Shown: piece by piece, positions 52,462 through 58,863 of the stretch
Layout: every line of letters begins with the position of its first letter
Position numbering within the stretch: the first letter of the stretch is position 1
NCBI GenBank assembly: GCA_903853895.1
Contig: CAINUX010000271.1
Span: 1 to 58,863, forward strand
DNA: 58,863 nucleotides
Direction: 5' to 3'
From: an uncultured beta proteobacterium
Lineage (GTDB): Bacteria > Pseudomonadota > Gammaproteobacteria > Burkholderiales > Burkholderiaceae_C
Translations under genes and position numbers: made by a program
Notes under the pieces: generated by a model
Told to the model about the DNA's origin: nothing
The model's input: the letters and a program-made list of their open reading frames with translations, nothing else
Databases searched by the model: none

Positions 52462-53742
52462 ATGAATCGCCTCTACATCCGCATATGGCTGGCCGTCGTG
52501 CTGGCCGTGGCCGTGCTGACCTTTTTGGTGGGTTGGGCGTGGCGCATGGCGGCAGATGCCCCCTTGCGCGAGGTAGTGGCCCGCAATCAGTCGGGTGAAG
52601 TCATTGGCCATGGGCAGGCACGGATGCGGCGCCCGCCGCCACCGCCCGATGCTGAACACCGCCCCGACTCCCCCCCCGAAGCCGACACGCCCGATGGTCC
52701 AGGCCCTATGGCACGGGGCAGATATGGTGCAGGCCCCGAGTTTGATGTGCGCATGATGGACGGACAGACCATTCACATCCATATGCCGCGCCCACCGCAG
52801 TCTAGTTGGCGCGCACCGTTCGGATTCTTTTGGACTCTGGGGCTGGTGGGTATTGCCGTGGCATTGGCAACCTATCCCATCGTGCGTCGGCTCACGCGTC
52901 GGCTGGAAACCCTCCAACACAGCGTGGAACAGTGGGGTGACGGCGACCTGAGCGTGCGCATTCCGGTAGCGGGTGATGATGAAGTAGGGTTTCTGGCGAC
53001 CCGCTTCAACCATGCAGCCCAACAAATCGAAACCCTGGTGAAAGCCCGCGACGCGCTGTTGGCCTCACAGAAGTCATTGCTGGCCAATGCCTCCCACGAG
53101 TTACGCTCGCCCTTGACGCGCATCCGCATGGGTCTTGAATTCATGGGCACTGCAGGGGATGGACCGGCCAGTTTGGCAAAGGCCGAAATTGCCCGCAATA
53201 TCAGTGAACTGGACCAGTTGATTGACGAGATTTTGCTTGCCAGCCGGCTGGATGCCCGCGAAGCAGACCTTGGGACGATTGAACCGGTCGATCTGTTGGG
53301 TCTGGCTGCCGAGGAATGCGCACGCACGGATGCCACGCTGGAGACGCAGATCGACGGTGGCGAGCTGATCGTTCCCGGCGTTAGCAAACTGCTACGCCGG
53401 GCTGTTCGGAACCTGCTGGAAAACGCGCGTCGGCATGCCGATAGCCACGCAAGCTTGACATTGACGCAGACGGACACCACGGCCTGCATCCAGGTGTGTG
53501 ACAACGGGCACGGCGTGCCGGGGGCTTTCCAGGAGCGGATTTTCGAGCCCTTCTACCGCTTGCCTGGCGCGTCGGAGCGCGACGGTGGTGTCGGTTTGGG
53601 GCTTGCACTGGTCAAATCCATCGCGCTGCGCCACGGCGGTTCAGTACGGTGCGGCAACCGTCCGACTGGGGGCGCGTGTTTTGAAATTCGACTGCCAAAG
53701 CTTGCGGCGGGCAATCAGAAACCTGTCGAGGCGGTCAAATAG
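52462..53742 (+). CDS. sensor histidine kinase with His/Pro-rich periplasmic domain
   Basis: A 426-residue kinase: membrane helices at about 8-27 and 118-138, a HAMP linker, a dimerisation domain with phospho-acceptor His212 in ANASHELRSPLTR, and an ATP-binding domain (NLLENARRHA, DNGHGVPG, GVGLGLALVKSI). The 90-residue periplasmic part is unusually rich in Pro, His and Met (RRPPPPPDAEHRPDSPP, GQTIHIHMPRPP), which could suggest metal sensing. The ATG at 52462 lies 2 nt after the response-regulator stop; TTG at 52456 is an alternative. Confidence 0.9.
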   Translation: MNRLYIRIWLAVVLAVAVLTFLVGWAWRMAADAPLREVVARNQSGEVIGHGQARMRRPPPPPDAEHRPDSPPEADTPDGPGPMARGRYGAGPEFDVRMMDGQTIHIHMPRPPQSSWRAPFGFFWTLGLVGIAVALATYPIVRRLTRRLETLQHSVEQWGDGDLSVRIPVAGDDEVGFLATRFNHAAQQIETLVKARDALLASQKSLLANASHELRSPLTRIRMGLEFMGTAGDGPASLAKAEIARNISELDQLIDEILLASRLDAREADLGTIEPVDLLGLAAEECARTDATLETQIDGGELIVPGVSKLLRRAVRNLLENARRHADSHASLTLTQTDTTACIQVCDNGHGVPGAFQERIFEPFYRLPGASERDGGVGLGLALVKSIALRHGGSVRCGNRPTGGACFEIRLPKLAAGNQKPVEAVK

Positions 53743-53791
53743 TCGCACGGGATGCAGATTTTTACAAAAACCCCACAAACAGGGGATACCG

Positions 53792-53942
53792 CAGAAGTGG
53801 CCCCTCCCCTACAGTTGACCCCACTGCTGTCACAGTTCATGGGCATCGAAGTCAACCCGGTCAAAACCGGGGGCTTTCAAAGGATCCAACGACGTCCCTC
53901 TCGGGGGACTTTTATAAAGCCACCTTAGGGTGGCTTTTTTTT
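53792..53942 (+). ncRNA. candidate structured RNA / 3' UTR with four stacked hairpins
   Basis: Non-coding sequence after the kinase gene folds into successive stems: CAG-x-AGTGG with CCACT-x-CTG (53792-53800 with 53821-53829; loop contains CCCCTCCCC), CCCGG/CCGGG (53856-53860 with 53867-53871), GTCCC/GGGAC followed by TTTTAT (53894-53909), and the strong terminator at 53916-53942. This could be a small RNA, or just the kinase-operon 3' end with double terminators. No clear promoter was found in front of it. Confidence 0.35.
53916..53942 (+). terminator. intrinsic terminator upstream of the TonB receptor gene
   Basis: AAAGCCACC (53916-53924) pairs with GGTGGCTTT (53929-53937), tetraloop TTAG, followed by T residues to 53942. 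It ends the two-component operon or the candidate RNA above. Confidence 0.88.
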
Positions 53943-54282
53943 CGCCAACGCCGGCATCGCAAACAACTGCCTCAGCAACCGTTGTGCGTTTGCAACTTGT
54001 TACCACTGAGTACCAATACTTGAAGCTGGATTAAAGATGCTCAAGTGAAAAATTCGCAGGAAGTATCGCGCGCCCGGGTGGTGCATGCGAGCGATTTTTG
54101 TCACTCTTACGGTGCTCCAGCTAGGCCAGAATGGTGCGTCGCAACAAACCCGTAAAGTTTTGATGCATGAATGCAACACCTTGTCACTAAATGGTAACTA
54201 ACAGGGTTGTCCCGACTGCAAAGCAATGTGTTTCCTCAGTAAAGTTGCAGGTCGTTTATCTAATTCTTGGAGTTACATCTTT
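53943..54282 (+). other. long leader region of the TonB-dependent receptor gene
   Basis: 340 nt without a recognised gene. GTTACCA (53999-54005) and its complement TGGTAAC (54192-54198) flank most of the region and could be halves of a looped operator. GGAG at 54270-54273 is the Shine-Dalgarno for the receptor. No known riboswitch signature (cobalamin, TPP or FMN boxes) was seen. Confidence 0.4.
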
Positions 54283-57228
54283 ATGAGCAACCATTTGCCT
54301 CAATCCCCCCTATGGAGGCGTACCGCAGTCGCGGCAGCCGCAGGTTTGTTGCTGGCCGCAGGTGCGGTCCACGCGCAACAAAGCGCTGGATCCATCAATG
54401 TGCGCGCTACCAAAGGCGCCACTATCACTATCGAAAACAAATCCATTGGCGTGTCCCGCCAATTGAAGGCAAATGATGAGGGTGCTGCACAGGTATCGCA
54501 ACTGCCTTCCGGTACCTATACGGTGACAGTCACCAGCGCAACGGGCAGCAAAGACACCAAGACCGTGGAAGTTCAAGCCGGTCAAGGTTCTGACGCCTAC
54601 TTTGGTGTCCTGCAGACCGTGGTCATCACTGGCTCGGCCAATCGCTCTTTGGACGTCAAGTCCACTGAGTCGAACCAGACGCTGACCAAAGCAACCATTG
54701 ACCGCATTCCTGTGGTCAAGGACGTTACAGCAGTGACCCTGCTGGCTCCTGGCGCGGTTGAAGGCGATGGCCGTATCGGCCAAACCGGCTCACGTGGCGG
54801 TAATGTGCCCTCCATCGGCGGTGCTTCACCAGCAGAGAACGCGTACTACATCAACGGCTTTAACGTCACCAACATCGTCAACGGTGTGGCGTTCAACCAG
54901 ATTCCGTTCGAAGCGATTGCCGAGCACCAGGTCAAGACCGGTGGCTATGGCGCCGAGTACGGCCGCTCTTTGGGTGGCGTGATCAGCGTGAACACCAAGC
55001 GCGGTACCAATGATTTCCATGGCGGCGTGAGCGCAAGCTACTCGCCTGAAGCCTGGTCCGGTTCGTCCGTCTACTCGGAAAGGAACGCTTCCGGAACCTG
55101 GGATCTGAAGAACCGTCCAGGTGGTTCCACCTCCACCAAGGTCAACGCCTGGGCTAGCGGTGCGCTGATCAAGGACGAGCTGTTCTTCTTCGGTATCCTC
55201 GAAGCCAATAACAAGACATCGAATACTTTTGGCAACGACCGCCAGACCGAGCTGACCAACACCTCGCCCAACTACCTGGTCAAGCTTGACTGGAATATCA
55301 CCAAGAGCAACCTGCTGGAGTTGACCGCGTTCAGCGACAAGACCACCGACTACATCAATACCTGGGTATCACCTACCAAGTACGGCACAGCCAAGGGCGC
55401 CTATGTCGGTTCCGAAGCCTATACCTACGGTGGTCAAAACACCGTGCTGAAATGGACCAGCTGGATCACCGACGACTTCAACATCTCTGCGATGTTTGGC
55501 CGCGGTGAATATTCCCGTTCATCCGACATTTCATCTGCCGCCTGCCCCATCGTGCGGGACCAACGCGTCAATCCGCGCCTCAACTACGGCTGCGGAACCG
55601 TCCTGTCGGTTACAGACCCCACCGCCAACGACAAGCGTGAAGCATTCCGCCTGGACGCTGAATACACTATGGGCAACCACCAGATCCGTGCTGGCCTGGA
55701 TACCGAAAAGTACAACGTGGTTGACGGCACACAGTACTCCGGCGGAACGCTGTACCGCATTTTCAACCTGGCCAACGGCTCCAAGTTGAGCAATGGCTAC
55801 ACCAACACGAGCGGCAGCACCATGGCCTATGTGGAAGCCCGGACGTTCAAGAATGGCGGAACTTTCCTGACCAAGAACTCCGCTTGGTACATCGAAGACA
55901 ACTACCAGGTCACGAAGGACGTTTTGGTCAATGCCGGTATTCGTAACGAGCAGTTCACCAACAACAACGCAAACGGCGATACCTTCATCGACATCAAGAA
56001 CACCTGGGCTCCGCGCTTGGGCGCCTCTTGGGACGTGTCGGGCAAGGGTGACCTGAAGGTCTACGGTAACCTGGGGCGCTACTACATTCCCGTGTACGCC
56101 AACACCAACGTCCGTTTGGCTGGTGCTGAGACCAACTACTTCGACTACTACGCGTACACCGGCGCCATTGGCGCAGCCCCTCAGCAACTGCCCGGCATGG
56201 GCGCAACGCTCGGTTCACGTCTGACGCTCAGCAACGGCAAGACACCTGACCCCAAGACCGTGGTCGATCCAGACATCAAGCCCATGCACCAGGATGAGTT
56301 GATTCTGGGCTTCCAGAAGGCCTTGGCCAGCAACTGGTCGGTCGGCGTGAAGTACACACACCGCAAGCTGCGTGATGCCATGGATGACATCTGCAACGAC
56401 GAAGGTCCTGCAGCATGGGCTGTGAAGAACGGCTATACCCAGGCACAAGCCGACGCTATCGGTGGCGCTATTGGTCACTGCTTCCTGTACAACGCGGGTC
56501 GTGATCTGAAGGCCAACGTTGACCTGAACGGAACAGGCACCCTGTCTACCGTGCTGATCCCTGCATCTGCTCTGCAGATGCCTGAGCCAGAGCGTCTCTA
56601 TGACGCGATCGAAGTCACTTTCGAGCGCGCATGGGACAAGAAGTGGAGCTTCCAAGGGTCTTACGTGTACGCACGTAGCCGCGGCAACACCGAAGGTTAT
56701 GTCAAGTCCGACATCGGACAGGACGACGCCGGTATCAGCCAGGACTTCGACTACCCCGGCCTGATGGAGGGTTCCTATGGCGACCTGCCAAATGACCGTC
56801 AGCACACCATCAAGATGTTTGGCTCTTACGCGCTGAACAACGAGTGGCGTATTGGTGGTAGCTTGATTGCCAAGAGCGGTCGTCCAAAGAACTGCTTTGG
56901 TTACTACAACGGCACTACGGACACCGTGTCGATCCAGTATGGTTCGTCATCGTTCTACTGCAACGGCGTACCCACACCACGTGGCTCGCTGGGTCGCCTG
57001 GATTGGACCAAGGAAGTCAACCTGCAAGCCACCTACACACCCGGCTGGCAAAAAGGCTTGACCTTCACACTGGATGCATTGAACATTTTCAATGAGCGCG
57101 GTGTGCGCGGTATCAACGAGCAAGGCGAATTTGGGGTGCGTACTCCAGATCCAGCCTACGGCCAGCCCGTTGCTGACAGCATCCAGAAGGCACGTAGCTT
57201 CCGCCTGTCGGGTTCGTACGAGTTCTGA
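54283..57228 (+). CDS. Oar-like TonB-dependent outer-membrane receptor
   Basis: A 981-residue outer-membrane protein. Signal peptide to AVHA-QQ, an N-terminal carboxypeptidase-regulatory/PEGA-like domain (about 35-105, SINVRATKGATITIENKSIG ... TVTSATGSKDTKTVEV), a plug (TVVITGSANRSLDVKSTESN ... SIGGASPAENAYYINGF) and a large beta barrel ending in the aromatic terminus RLSGSYEF. This is the Oar/TonB-dependent type with an added regulatory domain found in Xanthomonas, Caulobacter and Comamonadaceae, often for carbohydrate or peptide uptake. The substrate is unknown. ATG at 54283 is supported by GGAG. Confidence 0.92.
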   Translation: MSNHLPQSPLWRRTAVAAAAGLLLAAGAVHAQQSAGSINVRATKGATITIENKSIGVSRQLKANDEGAAQVSQLPSGTYTVTVTSATGSKDTKTVEVQAGQGSDAYFGVLQTVVITGSANRSLDVKSTESNQTLTKATIDRIPVVKDVTAVTLLAPGAVEGDGRIGQTGSRGGNVPSIGGASPAENAYYINGFNVTNIVNGVAFNQIPFEAIAEHQVKTGGYGAEYGRSLGGVISVNTKRGTNDFHGGVSASYSPEAWSGSSVYSERNASGTWDLKNRPGGSTSTKVNAWASGALIKDELFFFGILEANNKTSNTFGNDRQTELTNTSPNYLVKLDWNITKSNLLELTAFSDKTTDYINTWVSPTKYGTAKGAYVGSEAYTYGGQNTVLKWTSWITDDFNISAMFGRGEYSRSSDISSAACPIVRDQRVNPRLNYGCGTVLSVTDPTANDKREAFRLDAEYTMGNHQIRAGLDTEKYNVVDGTQYSGGTLYRIFNLANGSKLSNGYTNTSGSTMAYVEARTFKNGGTFLTKNSAWYIEDNYQVTKDVLVNAGIRNEQFTNNNANGDTFIDIKNTWAPRLGASWDVSGKGDLKVYGNLGRYYIPVYANTNVRLAGAETNYFDYYAYTGAIGAAPQQLPGMGATLGSRLTLSNGKTPDPKTVVDPDIKPMHQDELILGFQKALASNWSVGVKYTHRKLRDAMDDICNDEGPAAWAVKNGYTQAQADAIGGAIGHCFLYNAGRDLKANVDLNGTGTLSTVLIPASALQMPEPERLYDAIEVTFERAWDKKWSFQGSYVYARSRGNTEGYVKSDIGQDDAGISQDFDYPGLMEGSYGDLPNDRQHTIKMFGSYALNNEWRIGGSLIAKSGRPKNCFGYYNGTTDTVSIQYGSSSFYCNGVPTPRGSLGRLDWTKEVNLQATYTPGWQKGLTFTLDALNIFNERGVRGINEQGEFGVRTPDPAYGQPVADSIQKARSFRLSGSYEF

Positions 57229-57251
57229 TCTGCGTAAGCAATCAGCCAGTC

Positions 57252-57280
57252 AAAAGGCCACCTTCGGGTGGCCTTTTTTT
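57252..57280 (+). terminator. intrinsic terminator of the TonB receptor gene
   Basis: AAAAGGCCACC (57252-57262) and GGTGGCCTTTT (57267-57277) pair over 11 bp with a TTCG tetraloop and end in T residues to 57280. Very strong. Confidence 0.93.
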
Positions 57281-57330
57281 CGCCTGCGTGTTGCAGGAAT
57301 ATGTGCTGCACAGCGAGGCAGACTACGAAT

Positions 57331-57385
57331 GAAATTAGCCTTCAGCCCTCGTGCAATATGATGATATTGCTACTGTATTGGTAGC
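57331..57385 (-). repeat. dispersed 55-nt palindromic element, copy G (between receptor and Opp genes)
   Basis: On the minus strand GCTAC (57385-57381) with its compensated partner GTAGC at the fixed offset, CGAGGGCT (57351-57344) after exactly 29 nt and tail GAAGGCTAATTTC. The GCTAC/GTAGC pair keeps the hairpin while changing sequence. Confidence 0.8.
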
Positions 57386-57399
57386 AAACTGATCGCCCG

Positions 57400-58398
57400 T
57401 CAACCCAGAATGCAGGCGCTTTGGGTTTTGGCTGCCACGGTTCGCAAGGGCGGAATGGCCTGGGCGCATTGCGCCACCGCCTTGGGGCAACGGGTGCGAA
57501 ACACACAGCCCGACGGCTGGTTGATGGGGGACGGCAAATCGCCCTGCAGCAGCTGCAAGGTCTTGCTGCGCTCCATCCGGGGATCGGGCACCGGAATCGC
57601 AGACAGCAAGGCCTGCGTATACGGATGGTGCGGTGTGTCGTACAGCGCGTGTTTGCTGGCCACTTCCATGGCCCGGCCCAGGTACATCACCATGACGCGC
57701 TGACTGATGTGCTTGACCACGGCCAGATCATGGGCAATGAACACCAGCGCCAGGCCCATTTCGGCCTGCAACTCTTTGAGCAGGTTGATGATCTGGGCCT
57801 GAATCGACACGTCCAAGGCCGACACCGGTTCATCGCAAATCACCACCTGCGGCTTCAGAATCAAGGCCCTGGCGATGCCAATACGCTGGCATTGGCCACC
57901 CGAGAATTCGTGGGGGTAGCGGTTGATCTGCTGCGCGGTCAGACCCACACGCAGCATCATGGCCAGCACGCGTTCATTGTGCTGGGCGGTACTCAATTCG
58001 GGACAATGGGTGCGCAGGGGCTCGCCGATGATTTGGGCCACCGTCATGCGCGGGTCCAGCGATGCCAGCGGGTCCTGGAAAATCATCTGCACTGATTTGC
58101 GCTTGGCCTGCCAGGCTTGCGGGCTGGCGCCCCGCATCTCGTCGCCATGCCATTTGACGCTGCCATCGGTGATGGGTACCAGATTGAGCAAGGCACGAGC
58201 CAAAGTGGACTTGCCACAGCCGGACTCGCCCACAATGCCCAAGGTTTCGCCGGCACGCAACTCAAAAGACACACCGTCGACCGCCTTGAGCGCACGCGTG
58301 GGTGTCCACGGCCAGGGGCTTTCGCTGCGAATGGCGAAATGCACCCGCAGGTCTTTGACGGACAGCAGCAGTTCGGGGGAAGCGGATGCGCCGGTCAT
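57400..58398 (-). CDS. oligopeptide/dipeptide ABC transporter ATP-binding protein (OppF/DppF-like)
   Basis: A 332-residue ATPase: Walker A GESGCGKST, signature FSGGQCQRIGIARAL, Walker B VVICDEPVSALD, H-loop FIAHDLAVVKH, and the C-terminal oligo_HPY domain (GDLPSPINQPSGCVF...CPKAVAQC with Cys ligands for the predicted [4Fe-4S] cluster). It powers peptide uptake together with the overlapping second ATPase gene. Confidence 0.93.
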   Translation of the reverse strand: MTGASASPELLLSVKDLRVHFAIRSESPWPWTPTRALKAVDGVSFELRAGETLGIVGESGCGKSTLARALLNLVPITDGSVKWHGDEMRGASPQAWQAKRKSVQMIFQDPLASLDPRMTVAQIIGEPLRTHCPELSTAQHNERVLAMMLRVGLTAQQINRYPHEFSGGQCQRIGIARALILKPQVVICDEPVSALDVSIQAQIINLLKELQAEMGLALVFIAHDLAVVKHISQRVMVMYLGRAMEVASKHALYDTPHHPYTQALLSAIPVPDPRMERSKTLQLLQGDLPSPINQPSGCVFRTRCPKAVAQCAQAIPPLRTVAAKTQSACILG

Positions 58399-58863
58399 GC
58401 CGCAACTCCTTGTTGCGCCTTCAGGCGTTGCAGGTTGTGCGTCACGTCTTCAATACCGAGATGACACGCCCTCAGAACCGCTGCGTCATGGGCAGCAGCA
58501 CCGAAATCGGGGCGCACGCTACCGCACTGTGGAAGCGCCATGGCGCACCGCTCGGTAAAGGGACACCCGGCAGGCAGCTTCGCCATATTGGGGGGCGCAC
58601 CTGGAATGGCCAGCATCGGCGCGTCTCCGCCCTCCAGTCGGGGCACAGCGGCCAGCAAACCGGCAGTGTACGGATGGGACGGTCTGTAAAAAATCGCCTC
58701 GGCACTGCCCTGCTCCATGACTTGGCCGCCGTACAGCACCATCACTTCATCGCACAGCCCTGCCACCACACCCAGGTCGTGGGTGATCATCACAATGGCG
58801 GTCCCAAAGTCCCGCTGCAACTCGCGCATCAGGATCAGAATTTGCGCCTGCACCGTCACATCC
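58395..58863 (-). CDS. oligopeptide/dipeptide ABC transporter ATP-binding protein (OppD/DppD-like), C-terminal part
   Basis: The C-terminal 155 residues of the partner ATPase, cut by the right window edge: DVTVQAQIL, the H-loop MITHDLGVVAG, HPYTAGLLAAVP and GAPPNMAKLPAGCPFTERC from the oligo_HPY domain. Its stop overlaps the start of the OppF-like gene (ATGA at 58395-58398). The Walker motifs lie outside the window. Confidence 0.92.
   Translation of the reverse strand, partial: DVTVQAQILILMRELQRDFGTAIVMITHDLGVVAGLCDEVMVLYGGQVMEQGSAEAIFYRPSHPYTAGLLAAVPRLEGGDAPMLAIPGAPPNMAKLPAGCPFTERCAMALPQCGSVRPDFGAAAHDAAVLRACHLGIEDVTHNLQRLKAQQGVAA

Noticed and set aside
53792..54282. riboswitch upstream of the TonB receptor gene
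   Set aside because: No conserved cobalamin, TPP, FMN or c-di-GMP aptamer boxes could be found, and a strong terminator separates the hairpins from the receptor gene.

Overview
The window looks like a chromosomal segment of a betaproteobacterium of the order Burkholderiales, most likely family Comamonadaceae (Rhodoferax/Polaromonas/Acidovorax neighbourhood). The assignment rests on the high-GC coding style, the family character of the housekeeping proteins (a Mg-type HemB, HemJ instead of HemG/HemY, a monomeric NADP isocitrate dehydrogenase, an mreBCD-mrdA block next to gatCAB) and a dispersed intergenic repeat of a style I associate with this family. No phage, transposase, CRISPR array, rRNA or tRNA gene is visible.

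Layout. 1-4042 (minus strand): 5' end of rpsL with its promoter, dacC, an alpha/beta hydrolase, a [2Fe-2S] ferredoxin-like protein, a VanZ-like protein and hemJ. 4043-4390 holds a probable small RNA between hemJ and hemB. 4391-6598 (plus): hemB and a CorA-type transporter. 6595-10956 (minus): an S9 peptidase and a dienelactone hydrolase / amidohydrolase / glutathione transferase operon. 11067-13324 (plus): an orphan solute-binding protein, an SDR dehydrogenase and MarC. 13325-14550 is a compositionally odd patch with a lone GST-like gene. 14620-20597 (minus): icd, then an Mla/MCE-type lipid transport operon. 20690-24179 (plus): an AGPS-like FAD oxidase, an enoyl-CoA hydratase and a second orphan solute-binding protein. 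24284-28564 (mostly minus): a phosphatase-like protein without its catalytic Cys, a small membrane protein and a SERCA-like P-type ATPase. 28679-30409: a GMC oxidoreductase. 30608-33483: a DUF6249-like protein divergent from an ECF sigma factor operon. 33495-38049 (minus): mrdA, mreD, mreC, mreB (cell shape). 38249-41621 (plus): gatCAB. 41754-45195: DUF4124 protein, pyrE, xth and a CoA transferase. 45378-49354: an acyl-CoA ligase, a BRO-like hypothetical, a pentapeptide protein and a RIO kinase preceded by a stub of ycaO. 49377-53742: an M48 peptidase, an AmpG-like permease and an OmpR-type two-component system. 53743-57280: a structured intergenic region and an Oar-like TonB-dependent receptor. 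57400-end (minus): two Opp/Dpp ATPases, the second cut by the window edge.

The most interesting signal is a family of nine copies of a 55-nt palindromic element. All nine have the same architecture, GCTAT-N9-AGC-N17-CGAGGGCT-tail, without a single indel in the core, and paired bases covary in its first hairpin. Several copies are embedded in genes: they supply the start codon and signal-peptide region of one protein, the signal-peptide core of another and the last codons of hemB and of an ampG-like gene. One lies inside gatB exactly where base composition changes. Other points worth following are the hemJ/hemB intergenic sRNA with an anti-Shine-Dalgarno loop, the ycaO remnant fused to the RIO kinase start, a Cys-to-Ser low-molecular-weight phosphatase and a set of genes that look leaderless. 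All family assignments come from reading the sequence; no database search was run.
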